Source: Pseudomonadota bacterium
GTDB lineage: Bacteria > Desulfobacterota > Desulfobulbia > Desulfobulbales > JAGXFP01
Length of the DNA stretch: 64,000 nucleotides
NCBI GenBank assembly: GCA_018814305.1
Contig: JAHJAA010000013.1
Coordinates: 1 to 64,000, forward strand
Reading direction: 5' to 3'
In this document: piece after piece, positions 42,357 through 52,018 of the stretch
How the letters are laid out: every line of letters begins with the position of its first letter
Position numbering within the stretch: the stretch's first letter is position 1
Translations under genes and position numbers: made by a program
Notes under the pieces: generated by a model
The model's input: only the letters and a program-made list of their open reading frames with translations
The model's database searches: none
What the model was told of the DNA's origin: nothing

Positions 42357-44546
42357 TGCCTCCAGAACCGATTCAATCTGACGCAACTGCAGTAACAATC
42401 TCTCCAGATGGGTCAAACTATTGACTTCAACCACCAGGTTGACAATGGCCAGATTCTCAGAAGAAGTTCGAGCCTCCATACTGATAATGTTGGCATCGGC
42501 ACCGCTCATGGTATTTCCAAAGGCAGCAATCAATCCTTTCTGATCCTGGGCCACTACCTGGATCTGAACCTGATGCCCGGCCACCGAGTCGGCGGCCCAG
42601 TTCACCTCGACATGTCTCTCCGGATCGGTATTAAAAAAATTCTGGCAGTCCGCCTTATGGATGGAAATACCCCGACCAGCCGTGATAAACCCAACAATCT
42701 CATCGCCAGGCACCGGCATGCAACACTTGCTGATCTTAACCAGGAGATCATCCACCCCATCAACCTCAATGGCGTTTTCTTTCTTGACCTTTTTCCCATG
42801 ACCACCAGCGGTCTTCTTAATCTTCTGCACAGTCTCATGATCAAATCCGGCAGACCTCTCCCCAATTACTTTCGGACTGAGGGTATCAGCAATGCTCTGA
42901 ACCGTGACCTTGCCCGAACCGACCAAACGAAGCAGTTCATCCAGGGAATTGCATGAATAATTTTTTAGAATATCCTTCAGTAATCCACTTCTGGTCAGAC
43001 GTTTCAAACTAAGATCATGCTTTCGAAGCTCCCGCTCACAGATCTCCCGTCCGACTTTTAAGGCCCGTTCCTGCTCTTCACGCTTCAGCCAATGCCGAAT
43101 CCGGCTTCGAGCCCGACTGGTTTTGACCAGGGCCAACCAGCCCCGATTAGGCCGTTGGCTGGTCGCGGTGATAATTTCAACCAGATCCCCGCTCAACAAT
43201 TCATGTTTCAAAGGAACGATCCGCCCATTAATCCTGGCCCCGGCACAATGATCTCCCACCTCGGTATGAATAGCATAGGCAAAGTCGAGAGGAGTGCTGC
43301 CACGTGGTAACTCCTTGACCTCGCCGTTGGGGGTAAGGGCATAGACCTCAACCTCTCGGAGTTCATCCTTCACCGCTTCCAGAAACTCGCTGGGGTCCTG
43401 ATCCATCTGCAAATCCTGCAGAGAATGGACCAACTGTTTCAACCAGTGAAACATCCGGGCATCACGAGAGGAGATGGCCCTTCCTTCCTTGTAGGCCCAA
43501 TGGGCCGCAATGCCGTCATTGGCAATGGTGTCCATCTCTTCGGTACGAATCTGGACCTCCATGAATTCATTATGAGGCCCAACCACGGTGGTATGGAGCG
43601 ATTGGTACATATTCGTTTTGGGGGTGCTGATAAAATCCTTGAACCGACCGGAGACGGGGTGCCATAAATCGTGGAGGAGACCCAGTACCTCGTAGCACTC
43701 CCGGACCGATTTCAAGATAATTCGAAAGGCAACCTTGTCATAAACCTTTTCCAGAGGGATATTCTGTGCAAGGAGCTTTTTATAGATGCTATAGAGATGC
43801 TTGGGCCGGCCAAGAATCCGAAAATCTTCGATCTGTTGCTCTCGCAACTTTGAGGACAAGATCTCCTTGACCTCCTCGACATATTTTTCACGATCAGCCA
43901 GAGTGGTATTCATACTGCTGACCAGGTCCCCGTAAGCCTTGGGGTCCAGATAGGAGAAAGAAAGGTCTTCAAGCTCCCGTTTCAACCAATCGATTCCCAA
44001 GCGGCTAGACAACGGGGCATAAATATCAAGGGTTTCCCTGGCGAATTCAACCTGCTTCTCTGCAGGCACCACCGAGAGGGATTGCATATCATGCAATCGA
44101 TCGGCAAGTTTTAAAATCAGGATGCGGACATCATCCGACATGGCCAGGAACATGCGGCGGATATTCTCCGCATGATAGGCCATCCGATTATTGAAATGAA
44201 CACTGGTAATCTTGGTTACACCTTGAACAATCAAGGTGACCTCGGCCCCGAATCTCTTTTTCAGTTCAGCCGGGGCGATGGAGGCTGGTTCTTTGAGGGC
44301 ACCATGGAGCAAACCGGCAATAATGGTGTTGGCATCAAGCTTGAGCCTAGCCAGGATAACGGCAACGGCCCGGGCATGCTCCAGATATGGTCTACCGGAA
44401 AGACGATGGCGACCGGTATAGATCTCCTCGGCATAGTCATGGGCCTTGACCAATAATTCTTGCTCCTTGGCGGACAAATGAATTGCCGCCAGTTGTTTGA
44501 GATCTGCAAAGTCTCCCACGTATACCGTCACTGACTCTCCCACCAT
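42345..44546 (-). CDS. rel: RelA/SpoT-family (p)ppGpp synthetase with degenerate hydrolase site
   Basis: The 733-aa protein has the full long-RSH layout: HD domain, synthetase, TGS (EVYALTPNGEVKELPRGSTP), zinc-finger-like CC region and ACT. The synthetase is well kept (GRPKHLYSIYKK, GRFKDFISTPKTNMYQSLHT, EVQIRTEEMD). In the hydrolase domain, FLHDVVEDT of bifunctional enzymes reads LLHGALKEP, so the metal-binding Asp of the HD pair and the catalytic Glu-Asp are replaced. KLADRLHDM is kept. It should therefore make but not degrade (p)ppGpp. It is the third gene of ispG-proS-rel, 4 bp after proS. Confidence 0.92.
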   Translation of the reverse strand: MVGESVTVYVGDFADLKQLAAIHLSAKEQELLVKAHDYAEEIYTGRHRLSGRPYLEHARAVAVILARLKLDANTIIAGLLHGALKEPASIAPAELKKRFGAEVTLIVQGVTKITSVHFNNRMAYHAENIRRMFLAMSDDVRILILKLADRLHDMQSLSVVPAEKQVEFARETLDIYAPLSSRLGIDWLKRELEDLSFSYLDPKAYGDLVSSMNTTLADREKYVEEVKEILSSKLREQQIEDFRILGRPKHLYSIYKKLLAQNIPLEKVYDKVAFRIILKSVRECYEVLGLLHDLWHPVSGRFKDFISTPKTNMYQSLHTTVVGPHNEFMEVQIRTEEMDTIANDGIAAHWAYKEGRAISSRDARMFHWLKQLVHSLQDLQMDQDPSEFLEAVKDELREVEVYALTPNGEVKELPRGSTPLDFAYAIHTEVGDHCAGARINGRIVPLKHELLSGDLVEIITATSQRPNRGWLALVKTSRARSRIRHWLKREEQERALKVGREICERELRKHDLSLKRLTRSGLLKDILKNYSCNSLDELLRLVGSGKVTVQSIADTLSPKVIGERSAGFDHETVQKIKKTAGGHGKKVKKENAIEVDGVDDLLVKISKCCMPVPGDEIVGFITAGRGISIHKADCQNFFNTDPERHVEVNWAADSVAGHQVQIQVVAQDQKGLIAAFGNTMSGADANIISMEARTSSENLAIVNLVVEVNSLTHLERLLLQLRQIESVLEAKRK

Positions 44547-44550
44547 AAAA

Positions 44551-46293
44551 TCAACTCACAGACATCATTTCACATTGGGCCAGAAGCCAGGAAAGGGCCT
44601 CTTCTGGATGCAGGGTCTGAACCACACCGCTCCGCCGTTCACGAATCTCCACAGTGGCATCACGCAAAAAACCTTTGCCAACCGTAACCCGGAAGGGAAT
44701 CCCGATCAGGTCGGCGTCTTTGAACTTAACCCCTGGGCGTTCATCACGATCATCTAAGAGCACATCCACCCCCCGGTTCTTGAGCGTACTGTAGAGTTCT
44801 TCGGCAGCCCCGGTAATTCCCTGATCATCAGGAGACAGGTTCAGGATCACAACCTGGAAGGGGGCCAGGGGGAGCGGAAAAATGATCCCGTCTTGATCAT
44901 GATTCTGCTCGATGGCCGCAGCAACCACTCGACTGACCCCGATCCCGTAACATCCCATGACGAAAAATTGTTCCTTCCCGCTGCTGTCGAGGTAGGTTGC
45001 CTTCAAGGCCTCACTGTAGCTGGTCCCCAATTTAAAGATATGGCCAACCTCGATGCCCTTGGTAAATTCCAATTCGCCACCGCAGGAAGGACAATGATCC
45101 TCGGCGGTCACCTGGCGGATATCTCCGATTTTGCCCACGGAAAAATCTCGCTCGAGATTGGCGTTTCGACAATGATAATTCTTTTCACCTCCACCGATAA
45201 CGAAGTTAGTCATCACCTCAATCTCACGGTCCGCAACCACGGGGATCTTCAAACCGACCGGACCCAAATAGCCACTGGGAACCCCGGTGGCATCAAAGAT
45301 CTGCTGGTCATCGGCCAAGACGACATCCACCGCCCCCAGCAGGTTCTTGAGCTTGACATCCTGGGCTTCATGGTCGCCGCGCAACAGAACCGCCACCGGT
45401 TTACCGTCTGCCAGAAAAATCATAGTCTTGACCAGTTCCTGGGCTGAAATTCCGAGAAACTCGGTGACTGCGGCAACCTTTCTCTTGCCGGGCGTCTCAA
45501 CCTTGGTCAGGGGCAACAGCTCCGGCCGGGAAGCAAGCATTTGCGGGGGACGACCGGCAGCCTTTTCCATGTTGGCGGCATACCCACAGGTCTGCCCGTC
45601 AGTAGGCGCTTGACCGGAACGACAAATCGCCAGGGTATCTTCACCGGTATCGGCTAGCACCATGAATTCGTGGGAAAAACTGCCCCCGATGGTCCCGGTA
45701 TCAGCCTCGACGGCCCGAAAAGCCAGACCACACCGGCTGAAGATCCGATGATAGGCGTCATACATTTTCTGATAGGTGAGATTGGCCCCCTCCTCTTGCT
45801 CATCAAAACTGTAACCATCCTTCATGATGAACTCCCTGCCCCGCATCAGACCGAAACGCGGCCTGATTTCATCACGAAACTTGGTCTGAATCTGATAAAG
45901 GTTGAGGGGCAAATCGCGATAAGAGTGGACATTCATCCGCACAAGATCGGTAATAACCTCTTCATGGGTCGGACCAAGGCAACTCTCCCGATTATGCCGA
46001 TCGGTAAACCGCAACAGCTCGGGTCCGTACTTCACCCACCGCCCTGACTCAATCCATAGATCGGCCGGCTGAACAACAGGGAGTAAAACCTCCTGGGCGC
46101 CAGCCCGGTTCATCTCTTCACGGACGATCCGCTCAACCCGACGCAGGGTTGCCAGGCCCAGCGGGAGATAGGAATAGACCCCGGAAGTCAACTTCCGGAT
46201 ATATCCGGCCCGTAGAAGCAGTCGATGACTGACCACTTCAGCCTCGGACGGATTTTCCTTTAAAGTCGGCAACAACATTTGAGAGTAGCGCAT
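44551..46293 (-). CDS. proS: Prolyl-tRNA synthetase
   Basis: The 580-aa bacterial-type ProRS (class II) joins proline to tRNA-Pro. It shows [20 protein letters not shown] and VQPADLW (motif 1 region), [19 protein letters not shown] (motif 2) and a central YbaK-like editing insert ([20 protein letters not shown] to [13 protein letters not shown]). [20 protein letters not shown] (motif 3) is followed by the anticodon-binding domain. It sits between ispG (8 bp) and rel (4 bp), giving an operon that couples charging, isoprenoid synthesis and the stringent response. Confidence 0.97.
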   Translation of the reverse strand: MRYSQMLLPTLKENPSEAEVVSHRLLLRAGYIRKLTSGVYSYLPLGLATLRRVERIVREEMNRAGAQEVLLPVVQPADLWIESGRWVKYGPELLRFTDRHNRESCLGPTHEEVITDLVRMNVHSYRDLPLNLYQIQTKFRDEIRPRFGLMRGREFIMKDGYSFDEQEEGANLTYQKMYDAYHRIFSRCGLAFRAVEADTGTIGGSFSHEFMVLADTGEDTLAICRSGQAPTDGQTCGYAANMEKAAGRPPQMLASRPELLPLTKVETPGKRKVAAVTEFLGISAQELVKTMIFLADGKPVAVLLRGDHEAQDVKLKNLLGAVDVVLADDQQIFDATGVPSGYLGPVGLKIPVVADREIEVMTNFVIGGGEKNYHCRNANLERDFSVGKIGDIRQVTAEDHCPSCGGELEFTKGIEVGHIFKLGTSYSEALKATYLDSSGKEQFFVMGCYGIGVSRVVAAAIEQNHDQDGIIFPLPLAPFQVVILNLSPDDQGITGAAEELYSTLKNRGVDVLLDDRDERPGVKFKDADLIGIPFRVTVGKGFLRDATVEIRERRSGVVQTLHPEEALSWLLAQCEMMSVS

Positions 46294-46301
46294 ATCGATT
46301 A

Positions 46302-47378
46302 TCAGCCTTTTGTTTGCTCTTGAGCCATTTTATCCAGTTCAGCGAGAAAAACCTTGAGCAGGTGCTTTTCCTCAACCTTTTTAAACATCTTACCTTTTTT
46401 GAAAATTATTCCGACCCCATTGCCGCCGGCAACTCCAAGATCCGCCTCGCGGGCCTCACCGGGGCCATTGACCACGCAGCCCATCACCGCCACTTTCAAC
46501 GGTGTGGTCATGGTCTGCAGATGCTGCTCAACCTTTTCAGCCAAACCGAACAAATCCACCTGGCAGCGGCCACAGGTGGGGCAGGAAATCATTTCCGGGC
46601 CCCGTTCACGAATCCCCAGGGAACGTAAGAGCTCGTAGCCAACCCGAATTTCTTCCACCGGATCACGGGTCAAAGAGATCCTGAAGGTGTCGCCGATGCC
46701 ATCGGCCAGCAGGATTCCCAGGGCCACACTTGATTTAACTGTACCGCCGATCAAACCGCCGGCCTCCGTAACCCCTAAATGCAAGGGGTAATCACAGACC
46801 AAGGAAAGTTTACGATAAGCATCGATGGTTGCGAGCACCGAAGAGGATTTAAGAGATACCTTGATCTCAGTAAATCCCTGCCCTTCCAGTAAGGCGATAT
46901 TACGGAGGGCGCTTTCGACCATGGCCTCCGGCACCGGATGCCCATGCCGGGCCAAAATATCTTTTTCAATTGAACCCGAGTTGACTCCGACCCGAATCGG
47001 GACCCCGTGGGTCCGGGCCGCATCCACCACCCGGGCCAACTTTCCGGCCCCGCCGAGATTACCGGGATTGATCCTGATCCCCTGGGCGCCGTTCTCCATG
47101 GATGCCACCGCCAAGCGGGCATCAAAATGAATATCGGCGATCACTGGGATCCCGATCTGGTCCCGGATTTCGCGGATAGCTCCGGCCGCCTCGAGATCAA
47201 GCACCGCCACCCGGATAATCTCACACCCGGCCGCCTCAAGACGGCCAATTTGAGCAACGGTTGCCGCGACATCCCGGGTGTCAGTATTGGTCATCGACTG
47301 CACCGCGATGGGCGCCCCATTGCCGATGGGCACCTGGCCGACTTGGATCTGTCTGGTTCTTTTACGCTCGATGAGCAT
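46302..47378 (-). CDS. ispG: 4-hydroxy-3-methylbut-2-enyl diphosphate synthase (flavodoxin/ferredoxin)
   Basis: The 358-aa [4Fe-4S] enzyme of the MEP isoprenoid pathway converts MEcPP to HMBPP. The TIM-barrel part has [39 protein letters not shown] and RVGVNSGS. The cluster ligands are CPTCGRCQ near 261-268 and the Glu/Cys region [14 protein letters not shown]. It is the first gene of ispG-proS-rel. A hairpin (GTTCCTG / CAGGAAC, 47423-47445) lies upstream in the presumed leader. Confidence 0.97.
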   Translation of the reverse strand: MLIERKRTRQIQVGQVPIGNGAPIAVQSMTNTDTRDVAATVAQIGRLEAAGCEIIRVAVLDLEAAGAIREIRDQIGIPVIADIHFDARLAVASMENGAQGIRINPGNLGGAGKLARVVDAARTHGVPIRVGVNSGSIEKDILARHGHPVPEAMVESALRNIALLEGQGFTEIKVSLKSSSVLATIDAYRKLSLVCDYPLHLGVTEAGGLIGGTVKSSVALGILLADGIGDTFRISLTRDPVEEIRVGYELLRSLGIRERGPEMISCPTCGRCQVDLFGLAEKVEQHLQTMTTPLKVAVMGCVVNGPGEAREADLGVAGGNGVGIIFKKGKMFKKVEEKHLLKVFLAELDKMAQEQTKG

Positions 47379-47422
47379 AGTACAGTCTCTTCCTGATCAA
47401 TCCCCTGAAAAAAAAAGAGGGC

Positions 47423-47445
47423 GTTCCTGCTTCTATAACAGGAAC
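47423..47445. promoter_or_regulatory. Hairpin upstream of ispG
   Basis: GTTCCTG-N9-CAGGAAC is a perfect 7-bp stem about 45 bp before the ispG start, within a gap (47379-47793) where no gene was recognised. Its role is unknown. Confidence 0.25.
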
Positions 47446-47793
47446 AGAGGAGTTAAAGTCCTGAGATCGTAACGTGGTCTTGGCTCAATAAAACCTTAAA
47501 AAGTCGTCAATTATACCCTTTTCTCTCCACGGTTGCACCTCCTTATCGGACCAACTCCTCGATTCAATCGAATACAGTCCAAGGCAACAAAAAATCTTCG
47601 GCAGATTAGACAGAATTTCACATGGTCAACAGCGGCTTTTATGATCTCGAAATAAAATCCATCTATATACCATTGAAAAAACGAGGAGAAGCGACTCCTG
47701 TTTGAGATATCTGCTCCACAGTCAACTTTAAAACGAGGAGCATCAAGAGGGGCCTGCCGGCCATAAACCTCTTGTTTAAAACCAAACGCCCCT

Positions 47794-48975
47794 TTGCCCA
47801 TACCAATTTTTCAAGTATCATCTATCCCTATGCCAATACCCCCCCTCCATACTCATCTGAACGATCCAGTTTCCCTGATCAGCGCAATATTCGTCGACCA
47901 GGAGGCCCTAGGGTTCCCGCTTACCGAGAAAATCCTCGCCCGAGCAGCCGGAATCCCGATAACCTTTCTCCGGGCAGGCGAAACTCCCCTGTCCCACCAG
48001 AAAGATTTCCCGACCCTCTATCCAGAGCAACTTGGCCAGGGCAAACGGCTTCTTCTCCTGACGAAGAACCGGGGGCGTTTTCTCAAGGCCTGCCCAGCCA
48101 CCCGGGAGTACTGTTGCTGTGATTATCAGGTGCTCAATATCGGGATGAACTGTCCCATGGACTGTGTTTACTGTATTCTCCAAGCCTATCTGAACACCCC
48201 ATGGTTGACCTTTTTTGTCAATACCGAGGATCTTTTCGCCGAACTGATCCAGGCCCAGGCCGAAACCCCGGCTAAGGTCCGGAGAATCGGCACCGGCGAG
48301 TTCACCGACAGCATGGCCCTAGACAGCCTTACCGGCCTGAGCCGCGACCTGGTGGATTTCTTCAATAATCGCCCGGGAATGGTCCTGGAACTGAAGACCA
48401 AGAGTGGGGCCATCGACAATCTACTTGACCTTGGCCATGACGGTCGGACCATTGTTGCCTGGTCATTAAATGCCCCGAAAATTATCCGCAGAGAAGAACT
48501 GAAAACCGCCTCACTCACGGAACGATTAAAGGCGGCCGCCCGCTGTGCCTCACTTGGGTATCGGCTGGCCTTTCATTTTGATCCGGTGATCTTTCATGAC
48601 GGATGGCAGGAAGGGTACAGAGAAACCATCCGCATGCTCTTTGCCGCCGCACCCGCTGATAAAATCACCTGGATCAGTATTGGGGCCTTACGGTATCTGC
48701 CTACCCTCAAGGATATTGCCACCTCGCGTTTCCCCGGTTCCCGGTTTTTTCATGAAGAGTTTATCCTCGGCCTGGATGGAAAAAAAAGATACTTCCGGAC
48801 CCTGCGGGTCGAGATGTACCGATTGATAGTTGAGGAATTACGTCAACGGGCCGATCCGGCGACCTGCATCTACCTCTGTATGGAAAGCGATGAAATCTGG
48901 CATGAGGTCTTCGGCTACACCCCGACTGAGAAGGGTGGACTCCCCGCCATGCTCGACCAAGCAGCCGCTTTTTGA
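47794..48975 (+). CDS. SplB-like radical SAM protein
   Basis: The 393-aa protein resembles the spore photoproduct lyase family. The radical SAM cluster motif is Cx3Cx2C in GMNCPMDCVYCILQAYLN near residues 114-131. It is preceded by the CPATREYCCCDYQVLN region and followed by RIGTGEFTDSMALD and KTKSGAIDNLLDL. SplB repairs UV-induced spore photoproduct in endospore formers; in non-spore-formers such homologues are of uncertain function. A start at a second ATG 12 codons later is equally possible, and neither has a strong ribosome-binding site. Confidence 0.85.
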   Translation: MPIPIFQVSSIPMPIPPLHTHLNDPVSLISAIFVDQEALGFPLTEKILARAAGIPITFLRAGETPLSHQKDFPTLYPEQLGQGKRLLLLTKNRGRFLKACPATREYCCCDYQVLNIGMNCPMDCVYCILQAYLNTPWLTFFVNTEDLFAELIQAQAETPAKVRRIGTGEFTDSMALDSLTGLSRDLVDFFNNRPGMVLELKTKSGAIDNLLDLGHDGRTIVAWSLNAPKIIRREELKTASLTERLKAAARCASLGYRLAFHFDPVIFHDGWQEGYRETIRMLFAAAPADKITWISIGALRYLPTLKDIATSRFPGSRFFHEEFILGLDGKKRYFRTLRVEMYRLIVEELRQRADPATCIYLCMESDEIWHEVFGYTPTEKGGLPAMLDQAAAF

Positions 48976-49253
48976 TAGAAATCTTGGCAACACTCCGCTC
49001 AGCTCCACACTTTTATGGCGCTGTTTTTTATCTCCGGAGATAAAATGTCTCTTTCCTTTCATGTCGTTCGTCTTATAGTATACGTTTTTTTATCAGGCAG
49101 AGCATGAGGCTCATAACCTCTTGAAAAATCGTTATCATGATATAGTGGATCAAGGGTATAAGGTGTTGTGGAGGAATCGCTTTTTTTACTTTCGCCACTT
49201 CAACCAAGAAAAACGTATACGGGAAATATTCATTTAACAATGAGGATGAGAAA

Positions 49254-49661
49254 ATGATCAACAAGGCGATTCTTATCGGTAATCTCGGGGGAGACCCCGA
49301 AGTCCGTTACACCCAGAGCGGTGCCGCGGTTGCTAATTTCAATCTGGCAACCACTGAAACCTGGACCAAGGATGGAACCAAGGAAGAAAAAACCGAATGG
49401 CATCGGATCGTAGCCTTTAGCCGCCTGGGTGAAATCTGCGGTGAATATCTGTCCAAGGGCTCCAAGGTTTATATCGAGGGTCGGATCCAGACTCGGCAAT
49501 GGGAAGACCGTGATGGGAACAAACGGTACACCACCGAAATCGTGGCCCGCGAAATGAAGATCCTCTCGCCGCGAGGAGCCACCTCTGACAGCGGTTCTTC
49601 CGGATATCAAGATGAGCCTCCCATGCCTGAACCTTCAATGGGTGATGATGTCCCGTTTTAA
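49254..49661 (+). CDS. ssb: Single-stranded DNA-binding protein
   Basis: The 135-aa OB-fold protein starts [20 protein letters not shown], contains [20 protein letters not shown] and [20 protein letters not shown], and ends in the acidic partner-binding tip DDVPF. It binds and protects ssDNA during replication, repair and recombination. A GAGGATGAG ribosome-binding region lies before the ATG. It is 9 bp before the DnaJ-family gene, so the two are probably cotranscribed. Confidence 0.97.
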   Translation: MINKAILIGNLGGDPEVRYTQSGAAVANFNLATTETWTKDGTKEEKTEWHRIVAFSRLGEICGEYLSKGSKVYIEGRIQTRQWEDRDGNKRYTTEIVAREMKILSPRGATSDSGSSGYQDEPPMPEPSMGDDVPF

Positions 49662-49670
49662 CGGAGAACC

Positions 49671-50627
49671 ATGACCATGGATTATTATAAACTTTTGGAG
49701 GTGGAGCGGACCGCCGACGGCAAGGACATCAAAAAGGCCTACCGTAAGCTGGCCTTGAAGTATCACCCTGACCGCAACAAAGACAACAAAGAGGCCGAGG
49801 AAAAATTCAAAAAGATCAGCGAAGCCTATGCCGTTCTCTCCGACCCTGAAAAGCGCAAGCAATACGACACCTATGGATCTGAAGGTTTTCAGCAGCGCTA
49901 CAGCCAGGAGGATATTTTCCGGAATGTGGATCTTGGTGATATCCTGAAGGAGTTCGGGATCAACTTCGGTGGGGGCGGCGGTTCTTTCAACGTCCGGGGC
50001 AATCAGGGCGGCGGTAGCCCCTTCGGCTCTTTCTTCCACCAAGGTGGGCAGGGTGGCGGAACCCCGTTCCAATCGTTTCATCAACAACGGCCAACCCAGA
50101 CCAAGGGTGGCGACCTCAGTCTCGAACTGGCGATTACCCTGCTGGAAGTCTTAAACGGAGCAGAAAAAACAATCTCCCTCGGACGCCCCGGAGGCAGTTC
50201 TGAAAAAGTTTCGGTCAAGATTCCAGCCGGGATCGATTCCGGCAAAAAGCTGCGGGTCAGCGGCAAGGGCTCTCCATCACCCACCGGTGGTCCGGCCGGA
50301 GATCTCTTTCTTCTGATAAAGGTTCTGCCCCATCAGACCTTCATCCGGGATGGGGACGACCTGATCATTGAGCATAATCTTCCCTTCAGCCAGGCCGCCC
50401 TCGGGACCAAGATCGAAGTACCGACCCTGGAAGGAAAAAAATTAAACGTAAAAATCCCTGCCGGAACCAGTCCCGGGGCCAAACTCCGCCTAAAAGGCAA
50501 CGGCCTGCCCGGTGGCCCCCACGCTCCCCGGGGTGATCTCTACGTCAAAATAACCATTGACGTTCCTAAAAAGCTCAGTAAAGCCCAGAAGAAACTGATC
50601 GAAGATCTGCAGGAGGCTGGATTGTAA
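49671..50627 (+). CDS. DnaJ-family co-chaperone (CbpA-type, no zinc finger)
   Basis: The 318-aa protein has an N-terminal J domain ([20 protein letters not shown], with the HPD triad in KYHPDRN), a Gly/Phe-rich linker (about 100-140) and two DnaJ C-terminal beta domains. The latter include [20 protein letters not shown] and [20 protein letters not shown]. The cysteine-rich zinc domain of DnaJ is absent, so it is CbpA-like. It stimulates DnaK ATPase. The stop is followed by a GTGAGG element and a terminator. A start two codons later is possible. Confidence 0.93.
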   Translation: MTMDYYKLLEVERTADGKDIKKAYRKLALKYHPDRNKDNKEAEEKFKKISEAYAVLSDPEKRKQYDTYGSEGFQQRYSQEDIFRNVDLGDILKEFGINFGGGGGSFNVRGNQGGGSPFGSFFHQGGQGGGTPFQSFHQQRPTQTKGGDLSLELAITLLEVLNGAEKTISLGRPGGSSEKVSVKIPAGIDSGKKLRVSGKGSPSPTGGPAGDLFLLIKVLPHQTFIRDGDDLIIEHNLPFSQAALGTKIEVPTLEGKKLNVKIPAGTSPGAKLRLKGNGLPGGPHAPRGDLYVKITIDVPKKLSKAQKKLIEDLQEAGL

Positions 50628-50628
50628 A

Positions 50629-50800
50629 AGATGTGAGGGGTGAGGAGTGAGGGGTGAGGGGTTAAAAGATTGGGTTTGTTTGAGTGAATCAGTTTGTAAT
50701 TGAGTAGATGAGGGCGAGAGTAATTACTCAGGCAATAGTAAAAATGCAGCAGCGCAAACCGGTAGTTACTCCTCACCCCTTACGCCTCACTCCTCACATT
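50629..50800. repeat. GTGAGG-type inverted element with a different core
   Basis: GATGTGAGGGGTGAGGAGTG and more units, then a core with TTTGTTTGAGTGAATCAG and AATGCAGCAGCGCAAACCGG, then AGTTACTCCTCACCCCTTAC and further inverted units. The arms match those of cores A to C but the core does not, suggesting a fourth core type. Confidence 0.7.
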
Positions 50801-50805
50801 CTAAG

Positions 50806-50844
50806 AACGGCGCGCTATAGTCACCTATGCGCGCCGTTTTTTTT
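50806..50844 (+). terminator. Rho-independent terminator after the cbpA-like gene
   Basis: A perfect 10-bp stem AACGGCGCGC / GCGCGCCGTT with a 13-nt loop is followed by TTTTTT. It terminates the ssb-cbpA unit after the repeat element and lies 28 bp from the convergent purC stop. Confidence 0.85.
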
Positions 50845-50871
50845 ATCTGCAGATCGGGTGCCCCCGGACGT

Positions 50872-51753
50872 TTAACCGGTGATGCGGTCGAGGGCTTCGC
50901 GATACCTTGCTTCAGTTTTTTCGATGATCTCAAGTGGCAGAGGCGGAGGTGGTGGGTTTTTGCCCCAGTCGAGACTCTCCAGGTAATCACGCAGAAACTG
51001 TTTGTCAAAACTCGGCTGACTTGCGCCCGGGTTATATTGATCCGCTGGCCAGAACCGGGAAGAATCCGGGGTAAGCACCTCGTCAATCAGGATCAATTCA
51101 CCTTCATACCAGCCCAGTTCAAACTTGGTATCGGCAATAATAATCCCCTTATTCAGGGCATAATCAGCTGCCTTTCGATAGATTTTGATACAAATATCGG
51201 CGATTTTGGCAGCGACCTCAACCCCTAAGATTTCCCCCATGCGGTCCATGGAAATATTTTCATCATGGAGACCCAGGTCCGCTTTGGTCGATGGGGTAAA
51301 CAGAACTTGGGGAAATTTATCGGATTCCGTCAGGCCGGCTGGCAGTTTAAAACCGCAAACCGTAGTGTCCTTTTTATAGGCCTTCCAAAAAGAACCCGAG
51401 AGATACCCCCTGACAATACACTCCACCGGTAACGGCTGGGCCTTCTTCACCAGCATGGAACGTCCCCGCAAGATATCCTTGTACGGAGCACACACTGCGG
51501 GGTACGCCTTCACCTCGGCGGTGATCAGGTGATTGGGCACTATATCTTTTAAAAAATCAAACCAGAACAACGACAACCCGGTCAAAATCTCACCCTTATG
51601 GGGAATGGGATCGTCCATAACCACATCAAAGGCAGAGATCCGGTCACTTGCCACCATCAGCAACTGCCCTTCGACCTCATACAGATCGCGAACCTTGCCG
51701 CGATGAATAAGATTCAAATCAGGAAAATCGGTCTGACTAACAACGGCGCTCAT
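50872..51753 (-). CDS. purC: SAICAR synthetase (phosphoribosylaminoimidazole-succinocarboxamide synthase)
   Basis: The 293-aa enzyme adds aspartate to CAIR in purine synthesis. It begins with [20 protein letters not shown] and [20 protein letters not shown], continues with [19 protein letters not shown] and ends with [32 protein letters not shown] and [13 protein letters not shown]. The length matches the longer PurC form found in yeast and many bacteria. With the purD-purE fusion at the right end of the window, three purine genes lie within 13 kb. Confidence 0.96.
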   Translation of the reverse strand: MSAVVSQTDFPDLNLIHRGKVRDLYEVEGQLLMVASDRISAFDVVMDDPIPHKGEILTGLSLFWFDFLKDIVPNHLITAEVKAYPAVCAPYKDILRGRSMLVKKAQPLPVECIVRGYLSGSFWKAYKKDTTVCGFKLPAGLTESDKFPQVLFTPSTKADLGLHDENISMDRMGEILGVEVAAKIADICIKIYRKAADYALNKGIIIADTKFELGWYEGELILIDEVLTPDSSRFWPADQYNPGASQPSFDKQFLRDYLESLDWGKNPPPPPLPLEIIEKTEARYREALDRITG

Positions 51754-51841
51754 CTTCTCATGACCTCACATATCATTATTTCGAAATTTGGGGAGTGATA
51801 CTTGGCAAGGCATCACCGGCACCTAGTGAACCCACCAGGTT

Positions 51842-51856
51842 CGCTATGTTATAGCG
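51842..51856. other. Small perfect hairpin between purC and mutL
   Basis: CGCTAT-GTT-ATAGCG in the 265-bp gap upstream of purC. It has no T-run and no known motif; nothing else was recognised in 51754-52018. Confidence 0.2.
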
Positions 51857-52018
51857 GGACATCAACTCCCGTGCAATCTTCTTTTTATTCTTTCGGCAAG
51901 GTCAAGGGCCGTAATGGGAGTCCGGATATTCATATATACAAAAAGCCGGTCGCCGGCCATCAAACATCGGTATTGCCCTCTCCAGTCGTCACCTTCCCCA
52001 GGACGGCCCATCCCGCTC

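Noticed and set aside
47511..47801. Minus-strand frame of 96 codons upstream of the SplB-like gene
   Set aside because: No recognisable domain, no convincing start signal, and it overlaps the SplB-like gene start.
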